Part shown: one piece after another, positions 1 through 7,721 of the stretch
How the letters are laid out: the number at the start of each line of letters is the position of its first letter
How positions within the stretch are numbered: the first letter of the stretch is position 1
From: Stramenopiles sp. TOSAG23-3
Taxonomy: Eukaryota; Sar
DNA: 15,197 nt
Reading direction: 5' to 3'
Assembly: GCA_900128585.1 (NCBI GenBank)
Contig: LT642531.1
Coordinates: forward strand, 1 to 15,197
Notes under the pieces: generated by a model
Told to the model about the DNA's origin: nothing
The model's database searches: none
What the model saw: only the letters and a program-made list of their open reading frames with translations
Program-made: the position numbers and the translations under genes

Positions 1-2
1 AA

Positions 3-857
3 GCCCTTGATGAAGAGACTGAAATGGCACGGCAAAAGCTTATGAAGCAGCGCGCCGATGAAAAGGCCAGGCGACAAGAGGAGATCAATAAGAAAACCGC
101 TCAGCTGAAACGAATGCAGAAACACGCAAAGGGTGGAGATAGTAAGGCATTAAATGAGAAAACGCAGGCGAGGAGACGGAAAATGATGGAGGATAGGAAG
201 CGCCAAAAGGAAGCCCAGCAAGCTGAAATGAAGAAAAGAAATGCCGAAATGCGAGCAAGGCTGAGGGCTGCAAAGCAGAAAGGCGGTGACAGCAAAGGGT
301 TAAGTAAAGAAGTGTTGGAGGCGAGAAGAAAAAAAGCCGAACAGTCAAAGCGAGATAAAGCAGGAAAAAAAGCAAGGGAAGAAAGAGAGTGGCGCGAGCA
401 GCGAAAGCGGCTGAAAGAAATGCCAGCGGGGGACGCGAAAGGGCTTTCTGCCGAAGTCTTGAAAGCCAGAGCCGACATTGCAGCCCAATCCAAAAAAGAT
501 AAAGCGGAAGAGCAGGCTCGGTTGCAACGAGAATGGAAAGAGCAGCAAAGGCGCAACCGTGAAGCCCCTCCAGGCGATGCAAAAGGCCTGTCCCCCGCAA
601 TTCTGAAAGCTCGTGCAGACATAGCTGCACAGTCAAAGAAGGACAAAGCAGAACAACAGGCCCGCATAGACAGAGAATGGAAAGAACAACAACGAAGGAA
701 CCGAGAAGTTCCAGCAGGGGACGAAAAAGCTTTATCCACGGCTGTTTTAGAACAAAGGAAAAAGGTGGCTGAACAGTCAAAACTTGATAAACAAAGAGAA
801 GCGGAAAAGATCAAAGCGGTGAACGAAGAAATGTTTTACATGCACGTGAAAGCGTAA
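3..857 (+). CDS. Lys/Arg-rich helical repeat protein, 5' end probably outside the window
   Basis: I do not recognise a named family. The frame is open from the left edge to TAA at 855-857, and the first ATG in the window is at 24. The seven codons before it read ALDEETE and continue the helical pattern, so I treat the gene as 5'-partial. A start at 24 is still possible, since its context (GAAATGG) matches two other genes here. Counting from ATG 24, residues 38-277 are five repeats of 48-50 residues, each opening with GD-x-K-(G/A)-L and followed by a long charged helix rich in Lys, Arg, Glu and Gln. There is no signal peptide or membrane segment. Repeats 3 and 4 share about 40 of 48 residues while their codons differ at many third positions, which shows selection on the protein. 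A cytoskeletal, flagellar or scaffold role would fit the composition but is inference. It converges on the gene ending at 1148. Confidence 0.8.
   Translation, partial: ALDEETEMARQKLMKQRADEKARRQEEINKKTAQLKRMQKHAKGGDSKALNEKTQARRRKMMEDRKRQKEAQQAEMKKRNAEMRARLRAAKQKGGDSKGLSKEVLEARRKKAEQSKRDKAGKKAREEREWREQRKRLKEMPAGDAKGLSAEVLKARADIAAQSKKDKAEEQARLQREWKEQQRRNREAPPGDAKGLSPAILKARADIAAQSKKDKAEQQARIDREWKEQQRRNREVPAGDEKALSTAVLEQRKKVAEQSKLDKQREAEKIKAVNEEMFYMHVKA
135..854 (+). repeat. Five tandem 48-50-residue protein repeats (GD-x-KGLS units)
   Basis: Unit starts fall at residues 38, 88, 136, 184 and 232 (from ATG 24), so the spacing is 50, 48, 48 and 48 residues, or 150 and 144 nt. Each unit has a GD(S/A/E)K(G/A)L start, a following LxxR element, an AxQSKxDK core in units 2-5 and, in units 2-4, a (R/K)EW(R/K)EQ(R/Q)(K/R)R element near the end. 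Units 3 and 4 are the most alike, unit 1 the most diverged, and unit 5 ends in the C-terminus FYMHVKA. Confidence 0.85.
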
Positions 858-914
858 ACATAGCTGAAATTTATCTTCCTCATGTACCACGATTTGGTTA
901 AATTACTAAAAAGC

Positions 915-1047
915 TTAAAAACAAGAAAATTGGCTGTTACTTAAAGTAAATTTAATGAATGCAAACCTAGAATGTCTAAATCTAGATTTCAGTTCGCAGT
1001 GCATTAAATTTAATTACTTAAACAACAGCCAATTTTCTTGTTTTTAA
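915..1047. repeat. Inverted repeat A/A' in convergent spacer
   Basis: Positions 915-938 are the perfect reverse complement of 1024-1047 (24 bp). The pairing continues inward imperfectly (941-957 with about 1002-1020, with a 3-4 nt indel), leaving a loop of about 45 nt. Each outer end carries TTAA (915-918 and 1044-1047). It lies in the 290-nt spacer between two converging genes, so both 3' UTRs could contain it. It could be a hairpin at the 3' end of both transcripts or a small MITE-like element. TTAA ends recall piggyBac target sites, but the arm sequence does not start with the CCY seen in that family. Confidence 0.8.
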
Positions 1048-1073
1048 TTAAAATTAGTGTACTGCGAACTGAA
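988..1073. repeat. Second inverted repeat B/B', interlocked with the first
   Basis: Positions 988-1000 are the perfect reverse complement of 1061-1073 (13 bp). Arm B sits inside the loop of the 915-1047 repeat and arm B' lies outside it. The two stems therefore interlock like a pseudoknot and cannot form as simple nested hairpins. Confidence 0.75.
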
Positions 1074-1147
1074 CTCTACTGGTGTGAATTTGGTAATCAA
1101 TATATCCTCGTCACTTAGTCTTGACTATCATTTTCATATGGATATTT

Positions 1148-4100
1148 TCAGACTTGGGTGGCTTCTGATGCAATATTGCGCGCCGCAACTGCGTATTTAG
1201 GCATTTGTATACTTCCAAACTCATTTTTAACATTTTTCCGCCATTTAATTTCTTCCGGGTCCAAACGCACCCATTTTGTTGGCGAGCGCGGGTATTTCTC
1301 TCTATCATACGCAATTTTGACTTGTTTGCCCGTGCAGTGTTTTCCGACAATGGTTGCGTTGCGCCACTGATACAGCTTTCTGTAATGCTCATGATCCGTA
1401 AATTTATGTCGCACCGAAACTCGCATTCCTATTTTCGCTTTTGTGGGAGATTCCCCAGACTCTTCCCACTCGACTTCGACGACCTTTTCTGTTTTTTCGA
1501 AACAACATATATACAATGCACGCGCCGTCTCTTTTATGTGCGCACTCAAGGCAATGCCCACCCCTACCAAAGATCCGAGAATGTACCACTTCGACAGTTT
1601 CAATCGAAGTCCGTGCCAAGCCCTACCGAGCCAGCGCCCGGTATCATGACAGCATGTGCGGCACGATAATGGGTGTTCTTTAGTCTCAATTTCAACGTTG
1701 CCTACCGACAAATCTAAATGAACTTTGCACACATGTTCTATTATCTTATTGTTTTCTGCAAAGCGAATAGATCCATAAAGGCGTTTCAGCGCGCCTGTAC
1801 TGTATGCATCAACGCTGAAATTAAGCACGTGGTGCATCGCGGGAAAGCCAAGGCTTTGTTGGATGGATACGATACTGCTGTTGTAGACTTTCCCGCACGG
1901 GATATCTAAGATTTTCCCAACTACGTGGGCGGCGGGAGATATGCACGACACACGCACATCCATTGATGCACCGTCCCCGGTTCGAAACGATCGATGCAGC
2001 GTGTGTGTCTTGTTATCCGACAGTGCACGCAAGAGATCGTACTTCCCGTTTGTCGGCAATGGTAAGGCTGCTATGTTTTTCCGGCTCTCATAACAGTTTC
2101 GCAGTCCATCTCCCGCTTGACTGAGGGAAAACCGAAACGAAGGGGAATTTTCTACACGACCACAATTAGGTTGAACACACCCGGCCGACCCAACAAACGA
2201 TACATAGACATATGCATTTTCGACATCATATATAGAAGAAAACCTGAACGTGGGCAAGAGATCACACCTGTTTGTCGAGACCCACGTAGGTCGCCGTGCA
2301 AAATGACGAGCATTCAAGATGCAGACGTCCGCACGCTTATAGAGTACCCGTTTGCCTTTCCAAAGTATATCTGTCCGCTTCGTATTGAGTGGTAACCATA
2401 TTGCAATGCGCACAATTTGTTCTTGGCGAAACCTTAAGCGTTTCTGCACGATTTTCAAAATGTCGATTTGGACTGGGTTTGAATCCGTGGCTACCCCAAG
2501 TTCCGAGTAAGGGTGGCATGGTCGGTTCCAAGGCGCCAAAGGAGGAGCGCTAGGTAACGGGTGAGCGGAAGAACGCAGCCCATTTAAATTTATCTTTCCC
2601 AGCATTGTTCTCCTTTGCTTGCAACAATAGAACATAGTACGCCAGTTTCCGCCCGAACCGGGGGGTCGAACGTGAGACCCATGTTTTAACGCCCGCATAA
2701 GGTGGTAAAGCCAGTGCAAAACTATGATGCATAAAATTCCACCAGCAGCAATTCCCGCAGAAAGAGGGTGTTCGGCGGTTTTCCAACAACTGTCTGGCGG
2801 TACGAACGGAGGTTGCGGTGGAACAATCTCCGGGAGGCCTTGGCAGCGAACGACCAACGTGTCGATTGCCATGTCCGAGGTCGATCCGTGAATAATTCCC
2901 GTAATTCTCAGTTGCGTAGGCAACGGGGTTTTGTTTTTCAATAGCCTCAAAGAAGTTCTGTTCCACTCAAATCCTTTGTTTCCATGACTTTCAAAAATGC
3001 GAACCCATGATTCTCCACCAAACCCATTCGTGGCGTTGCATGATATATTTCGTTGATCAACTAGCATACTCCCCATTCCTGTAACGGGGTTGCTCCCACC
3101 ACGCATGTGAAACGATAAATCAAAATAGCAAGTGTCATCTTGGGCTGACGAAAGGGTGAACCATGGCGAGTAGACATATGCTTTGTCTCCCCAATTTAAG
3201 AAATATAGGTCTGATTTGATGTACAAGTATTTTACGCTTTCGATCAAACCCAATCCATAGTCCGCGAAAAGCGGACCCGTTCCCCGAGTTTCGGTTTCAC
3301 CTTCATTTATCGTCCAATTAGTTGCCCCGCCGTAGCTTTGCCATCTGCACATCGAATTTCCCTCAAAATCACAATTTACAGAGCTCAGAGGCGTCAATGA
3401 TGTGTTTACGTCACATGGTGAAGGCCGGCGGAGCAGATGCCTCCGCCGTCGAGAGCCGGTGGGCGATGCCATATCATCAGTTTCAATAGTTGTAACGTTC
3501 GCGGTTGTGTTTTGATATGCGGAATGTGAACGTATCTCGTTTGTACTACGGTGTTGGACAAATTCGTAAGATACAACGGCGACAGTGCAAAGCATTAAAT
3601 ATGCCACAAATCGCATTGTGACCCATAATCGTCGCCGTTGAACACAACAACATACATTTAAATCTTTGCACACGACAAAACACAAATGGAGCAGGAGGAT
3701 GGCTAAATTGATTCTTGTCGCGTGGCCAGGACTCGAAATGCCCAGTCCGACAGAAGAGATGCACAGCGCGTACCGTAATAAGAACTCCGAACTGTGACTC
3801 ATTAAACTAAAATGGGACATTTCGGATTCATACATGGCCCTCCGAGAACCCAATTGACCTTTATTCCGCGCGATGGATATGCGGTTGTAAACGAATTCGT
3901 GAAGACGAAGGACAAAAAACCATAATGGTATTATAGTAGCCGCTGCGATGAATACTAGTGAAAGCACAAGTCGACTCAATACAGCCACCGTTGTATGCAG
4001 CGGTGCCCCACATGTGATCGTTAAACCCATCCAAAAATTGCAGCTATTGCAGCGCATGGATGTCTCAAGAGTTACCATAATCGGGACAAGGAACAAGTCG

Positions 4101-6832
4101 CAGAGGAGCAAAGTGTTCGAAAGCTGCTTTGTGTCATGGACGTCCTCCAGTATTGTATCTGTAGCTTGCTCTTTTTCGCTTGCTTTTTCAATTCCATAGC
4201 ACATTTTACCACTCCAGTGCTCCAATATTCGCAGCAATTTTAAATGCAGCCTATCGCGTTCTTGTTGGTATTTGATGACGGTGTTCGCTAAGTCCCGTCG
4301 CCACTGCGATTGCTTCCGCAATCGACGCATAGTTGCTTTGTCGTGCATCTGATGCAGGCGCTTTTCAACTTTGATTCGCATGTTTAGATTGTGCAACGCT
4401 CTTTGTGCATACGCTCTTAGAATGAACCCTGCAGTCGAAAGCCACTCGGGATGCTTGTCGTACAGCACTTTTTCCACGACTCGAACTAGTTGGAACAATA
4501 GCACAGCCGCAAGTACAATGGCAGCCCATAACTTTGCACCAGCGTAGGTAACCGTGCCAAGGTCCACAAAGAAGAAACATGAGCTGAGGAGTGACGGCAC
4601 TGCAAACCCAGAGGAATAGTTTGGAAGAAGTGGCATTATCAGCAGCCCCACACATTGCCAATATATATGAACATGAAACACGGCGGTGTGCCACTTCGTT
4701 GCCGAGCTATCTCCGGCACCATCGCAGCTGTACAACGTGCTGTTTCCATGTTGAAGCACTGGTATAGTATCATTTGGGGATGGAATGGAATCGCTGTTTT
4801 TCGTTGCGTAGTCCACAAAATATGCCAAAACGACGTTGTCACACGCCGCCGCTCCGTCCGACCCGTCAACAATTCTTTTTGCCGCAGGTTTCTGTGCGCC
4901 TACAGTATCAAAAAATCTAGACAAGACTTCCATATCAACTTCACCACGGGTGCTTACCAAGTGCAGTCTGAATTGTTCCCTTAACGCCGAGAACTCTCCT
5001 GCAAACCATTTCATTGCCGTCACAGAAACGCATTGGGCAACACAACTTTTTGATAAATCCCCTAAGGCGGCGGTAAAATCGGGACAGAATATAGTCTGCA
5101 TCATTTCTTCTATGCGTTTGTTCTTGGCGTTCAGAATTGCCTCCACGAGAGAGTTAATGCACTCTTCGAATTCATCATTTTCTTCCCTTGCAGCCATGCT
5201 ATGTTTGGCGGCAAGACGCAGGCGGGTAACGTATTTTGACACCGTGGTAATCGCTACATTCGGCAATTCTTGTTGAAACAGGGCGCGCATTTCGCCAAAC
5301 AGTGTCTTTGGGATATTCAACAATGGGCACAGTTCCTCCCATAGTACTAGGTCCGACATATGTTTTACCACAGCAGGTTTGTCAAGCAGCACATGTACCT
5401 TCTTTGGCCGTTTATAAATTGTTGGCGGGTCCAAGTCTGTCCTTCCTCTAACGTATTTATTGGCATGGGACCAGCCCACAGCTACGTAAGCCAGCCTTGT
5501 CAACAAATTGGTTGTATACTCTAAGATAGTATTTTCAATGTTTTTGTTTTGGATAGCATTTACCTGGGTAACAAAAAATGCCTTTGAAATCAGGTCAACG
5601 TGTCGTTTAAGACGAAACGGGTTGTTCAAGTTGTCACCTTTTTTATGAATTCCCAACCGCCATATCTCCAGGTGGTTTTCCAGCATTGACTCGGGTTCAT
5701 GTAATGCTTTTACTCTTCCAAAGTACCCTCTTTGGAGGCAATGTATTCGACGAACCAACCGGTTCAGAGCCGCGTGAAACGACAAACGAAACGTTTCTAG
5801 TGCCACCGAGTCGCACTTTATGCCGTCTTTTGATTTCAGAAAAATGTATAGGAAGCGTTTCATATCGTTTCTGGGTTTGAATGGGGCAAAATCAGACGAA
5901 ACAAATTTCATCCCGATTGAATCTCTGCCTTCGTAGTAAAATACTTCTTTCCACACCAAACAGTACAGTTCAACCCGATTTGGAAAAAGTTTTACGACCA
6001 GGAAATCAGGTATTGGAATCACGGGGGCGGAAAGAGTAACATCTATCGCATTTGCAACATACGCCATTCCGCGAAGCGTGCAGTAGGACGCCACCAGAGT
6101 AAACGTATGGAAAATGTACCATTTCATTGAGGCCGCTCCCAGTCGAGATCCTATCCCAGTACTAAAGGCAAATAGGAAGCTGAGCAGCCCCATGTACATG
6201 TGAAGTTTTGTATCCGTAAAAATGTACTCTGTGTTTCCCACTATTAAATCTCGGCAAATTTTAGCCCTGCCCCTCCTTCCTCTCGGCCAATGTTGAATGT
6301 TTGGTAGTGGCAAAAGCCCCCACAGACCGTGCGTTGGCAAGCATGAAATGCGATTCAACCCGCCCACCGGCACCGTGAAAAAGTACTGCCCCATATTTTG
6401 GGCGCACCATTGACGAACCATTGTTTTTGTGAACCAAATGGATTTTGACTTCGTATTGTCCACAAGGTTCTCTTCGAAACCCAGCGCAATCGTCGCTGGG
6501 TCGTACGCCGGGAGTTTCGACACAATATAAGCAAAGTTAATTCTATTTTCTTTTTCTGTATCTATGTACGCCTTCGGGGCCCAAGCAAACAGTGATTTGA
6601 CTGTATTTTCTACCCGCCGTGAATAAACCTCTTCTCTGACTAATTGGTTGCTTTCCTCCGTCCGATGACCGTGCTTCCCTGTTTCAGGATCTGATTCCAT
6701 CATTATTTGCCCCATAAGCGTTTCTTCTTGCTTAGAAGCCATAGTATCCACGTCGACGTGCGTTTCCGATGTCGCACATTCATTCAGAACCTTTTCCATT
6801 AGTGCTTCATCGCTTTCCTCTACACCAGACAT
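1148..6832 (-). CDS. Large multipass membrane protein with an MAM domain and a C-terminal Tudor/SH3-like segment
   Basis: This is a single 5.7-kb frame of 1,894 codons. The first ATG is at 6832-6830 (context GGAAATGT); the open frame reaches six nt further to a TTG, which I reject as a start. The stop is TGA at 1150-1148. Hydrophobic segments lie near residues 212-230, 238-258, 719-762, 766-784, 907-923, 947-975, 1016-1056, 1070-1092, 1356-1378 and 1750-1766. Residues about 1150-1332 form an MAM domain: CDFE at 1154-1157, C1162 with W1164, C1235 with F1237 and HM at 1242-1243, and C1330. Several N-x-S/T sites there fit a luminal or extracellular position. RRRR at 1128-1131 before the domain could be a furin-type site. 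Residues 1800-1865 (GMRVSVR, WRNATIVG, VKIAYD, KWVRL) resemble a Tudor/SH3-type barrel. MAM domains usually mediate adhesion or protein association. The N-terminal 700 residues and the segment 1440-1720 are unrecognised. A surface adhesion or sensing role is inference. Confidence 0.9.
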   Translation of the reverse strand: MSGVEESDEALMEKVLNECATSETHVDVDTMASKQEETLMGQIMMESDPETGKHGHRTEESNQLVREEVYSRRVENTVKSLFAWAPKAYIDTEKENRINFAYIVSKLPAYDPATIALGFEENLVDNTKSKSIWFTKTMVRQWCAQNMGQYFFTVPVGGLNRISCLPTHGLWGLLPLPNIQHWPRGRRGRAKICRDLIVGNTEYIFTDTKLHMYMGLLSFLFAFSTGIGSRLGAASMKWYIFHTFTLVASYCTLRGMAYVANAIDVTLSAPVIPIPDFLVVKLFPNRVELYCLVWKEVFYYEGRDSIGMKFVSSDFAPFKPRNDMKRFLYIFLKSKDGIKCDSVALETFRLSFHAALNRLVRRIHCLQRGYFGRVKALHEPESMLENHLEIWRLGIHKKGDNLNNPFRLKRHVDLISKAFFVTQVNAIQNKNIENTILEYTTNLLTRLAYVAVGWSHANKYVRGRTDLDPPTIYKRPKKVHVLLDKPAVVKHMSDLVLWEELCPLLNIPKTLFGEMRALFQQELPNVAITTVSKYVTRLRLAAKHSMAAREENDEFEECINSLVEAILNAKNKRIEEMMQTIFCPDFTAALGDLSKSCVAQCVSVTAMKWFAGEFSALREQFRLHLVSTRGEVDMEVLSRFFDTVGAQKPAAKRIVDGSDGAAACDNVVLAYFVDYATKNSDSIPSPNDTIPVLQHGNSTLYSCDGAGDSSATKWHTAVFHVHIYWQCVGLLIMPLLPNYSSGFAVPSLLSSCFFFVDLGTVTYAGAKLWAAIVLAAVLLFQLVRVVEKVLYDKHPEWLSTAGFILRAYAQRALHNLNMRIKVEKRLHQMHDKATMRRLRKQSQWRRDLANTVIKYQQERDRLHLKLLRILEHWSGKMCYGIEKASEKEQATDTILEDVHDTKQLSNTLLLCDLFLVPIMVTLETSMRCNSCNFWMGLTITCGAPLHTTVAVLSRLVLSLVFIAAATIIPLWFFVLRLHEFVYNRISIARNKGQLGSRRAMYESEMSHFSLMSHSSEFLLRYALCISSVGLGISSPGHATRINLAILLLHLCFVVCKDLNVCCCVQRRRLWVTMRFVAYLMLCTVAVVSYEFVQHRSTNEIRSHSAYQNTTANVTTIETDDMASPTGSRRRRHLLRRPSPCDVNTSLTPLSSVNCDFEGNSMCRWQSYGGATNWTINEGETETRGTGPLFADYGLGLIESVKYLYIKSDLYFLNWGDKAYVYSPWFTLSSAQDDTCYFDLSFHMRGGSNPVTGMGSMLVDQRNISCNATNGFGGESWVRIFESHGNKGFEWNRTSLRLLKNKTPLPTQLRITGIIHGSTSDMAIDTLVVRCQGLPEIVPPQPPFVPPDSCWKTAEHPLSAGIAAGGILCIIVLHWLYHLMRALKHGSHVRPPGSGGNWRTMFYCCKQRRTMLGKINLNGLRSSAHPLPSAPPLAPWNRPCHPYSELGVATDSNPVQIDILKIVQKRLRFRQEQIVRIAIWLPLNTKRTDILWKGKRVLYKRADVCILNARHFARRPTWVSTNRCDLLPTFRFSSIYDVENAYVYVSFVGSAGCVQPNCGRVENSPSFRFSLSQAGDGLRNCYESRKNIAALPLPTNGKYDLLRALSDNKTHTLHRSFRTGDGASMDVRVSCISPAAHVVGKILDIPCGKVYNSSIVSIQQSLGFPAMHHVLNFSVDAYSTGALKRLYGSIRFAENNKIIEHVCKVHLDLSVGNVEIETKEHPLSCRTCCHDTGRWLGRAWHGLRLKLSKWYILGSLVGVGIALSAHIKETARALYICCFEKTEKVVEVEWEESGESPTKAKIGMRVSVRHKFTDHEHYRKLYQWRNATIVGKHCTGKQVKIAYDREKYPRSPTKWVRLDPEEIKWRKNVKNEFGSIQMPKYAVAARNIASEATQV
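1238..1435 (-). other. Tudor/SH3-like segment at the C-terminus of the MAM protein
   Basis: This encodes residues about 1800-1865. The pattern GMRVSVR, then WRNATIVG, VKIAYD and KWVRLDPEEIKW follows the small-barrel order of Tudor, Tudor-knot or MBT-type domains, in which a W-x-A-x-(I/V) strand precedes a V-K-(V/I)-x-Y-D strand. The call rests on pattern alone. Such domains usually read modified proteins in the nucleus or cytoplasm, so it should face the cytosol. Confidence 0.4.
2837..3385 (-). other. MAM domain coding segment
   Basis: This part of the minus-strand gene encodes residues about 1150-1332. It shows the MAM order: C-D-F-E, then C-x-W eight residues on, a GP-x-x-DYG stretch, YVYSPWF, C-Y-F-D-L-S-F-H-M-R-G, a W-centred strand, and a closing D-T-L-V-V-R-C. 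All four expected cysteines are present (C1154, C1162, C1235, C1330), with one extra at C1265. Sequons at N1172, N1262, N1266, N1291 and N1300 support a secretory location. Confidence 0.85.
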
Positions 6833-7197
6833 TTCCAATCCTTTCTCTATAATTCCAATACGCCTCTTGACTCTTCACCAGCACCTGCTGCTGAACTTGC
6901 AAGCAAATTCTCCAACAACAAAAAACCAATCAAATTCTTCGAGAACGCAATGTTTTATTTCAGCGCTTATAATTAATGCAATCGATCGATCGATCGAGGG
7001 CGGGATGCCATTGTTCGTAATCTATGACATGGTATAATATATAATGCATTCGCGCATATCTCTTGTATTCGTTGTGAGTGGGGGGGTGATGGGTTTTTCT
7101 TTTTTTTTTTGTGTTGGTTGCCGTTATTTATTTCACTACTTAATATAAGTACATTATACTCGTATATTCCGAATTTTATATAGGAGAGAGGATTAAA
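6833..7197 (-). promoter_or_regulatory. Presumed 5' UTR and promoter of the MAM-protein gene
   Basis: This AT-rich spacer lies upstream of the ATG at 6832. On the minus strand a TATAAG-like element lies at about 6967-6972, roughly 135-140 nt before the ATG, and an ATTGG (inverted CCAAT) lies near 6927-6931. It also holds an (ATCG) run at 6980-6997, a G7 run near 7081-7087 and a T-rich run near 7095-7110. I see no gene in it. The promoter reading is positional; none of the elements is distinctive. Confidence 0.35.
6980..6997. repeat. Short (ATCG)n microsatellite
   Basis: The ATCG unit repeats four and a half times in the upstream region of the MAM-protein gene. A shorter run of the same unit occurs near 9946-9956. 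Confidence 0.8.
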
Positions 7198-7610
7198 ATG
7201 TTGTGGGAGCTGAAATCCCGTTGGGGAGATTCGAGAAGCGGAAGTCGTCAGTCGATCAGTCGTCATAGATCTATAGATATCTTGAAGGAGGAATCCGGAA
7301 TAAAAAGAAGTCTTCTTGAAGTACTTCATCTTTAGAGAAAAAGAGGAAGTACTGGACGATAGCAGCGACAACGAAAAGAAGAATGGAAGAATAAAGTATA
7401 CGGAGGTCGAGTTTTATATCGACGACAGCAGGGACACAACATACGAATCGGAGGTCGTGCTTCACGACTGACGATGAGGTAAGAGGTGCCACTGGGTGTG
7501 GGTGTCATCGCGCCTCTCTGTACAGCCACACGGAGGTTTCGTACGTATACGAGACCGACGTCAGAAACGAAAGAGAAGTTTTAAAGAGGAGTCAAGAGTA
7601 ACGCGTAGAT
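7198..7610 (+). other. Unexplained plus-strand island with coding-like frames and an intron-like segment
   Basis: No family is recognised and no single frame spans the island. Frame from ATG 7198 gives 45 residues up to TAG at 7333-7335. A second frame, open from 7304 without an ATG, gives acidic sequence (EEVLDDSSDNEKK, IKYTEVEFYIDD) up to TGA at 7468-7470. A 47-nt segment at 7479-7525 looks like an intron: GAG|GTAAGAG at its start and a pyrimidine tract ending TGTACAG. Joining its flanks yields a short frame with HTEVSYVYETD, from ATG 7475 to TAA at 7600-7602. CGGAGGT occurs at 7401, 7449 and 7531, each followed by a small hairpin. It could be a short spliced gene, a decayed gene, or a structured noncoding RNA. 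It lies between two minus-strand genes. Confidence 0.3.
7479..7525 (+). other. Candidate 47-nt spliceosomal intron
   Basis: The segment starts GTAAGAGG after GAG and ends CTCTCTGTACAG before CC, matching the usual GT-AG splice consensus, including a short pyrimidine tract. Length is a plausible minimum for compact protist genomes. The flanking frames do not prove it is spliced. Confidence 0.3.
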
Positions 7611-7721
7611 TATAGTTATTTTCTAGTTTGCATTGTTTTAGTATAGAGTACGAGTTTACATATCATCTCACAAAAAAAAGAACACACGACAAACACACTA
7701 TATACACTAATATACTTCCCC
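7611..7721 (-). other. Presumed 3' UTR of the DUF229-type gene
   Basis: This AT-rich sequence lies directly downstream of the minus-strand stop at 7722-7724. It contains an A-run near 7671-7679 and TA-rich stretches. I see no gene and no clear polyadenylation hexamer. Confidence 0.4.

Noticed and set aside
85-814. Antisense frames of 231 and 237 codons opposite the repeat protein
   Set aside because: They follow the period of the sense repeats and give low-complexity Ser/Phe/Leu sequence, as expected opposite Lys/Glu/Arg-rich codons. The sense frame shows synonymous divergence, the antisense frames do not.
915-1047. Rho-independent-type terminator or tRNA
   Set aside because: The arms are AT-rich with a 45-nt loop, with no GC stem plus T-tract and no tRNA arms. 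No tRNA, rRNA or CRISPR array was seen anywhere in the window.
1205-1669. Plus-strand frame of 154 codons opposite the MAM-protein C-terminus
   Set aside because: It lies opposite a coding frame with a clear domain pattern and has no protein-family features of its own.
6833-6838. TTG as the start of the MAM-protein gene
   Set aside because: The longest frame begins with TTG at 6838, but the gene is eukaryotic and an ATG lies six nt inside with a purine at -3.
6973-7529. Minus-strand frames of 65-132 codons in the spacer
   Set aside because: They include translated poly-A and low-complexity stretches and show no family signal. The plus strand looks more coding-like.
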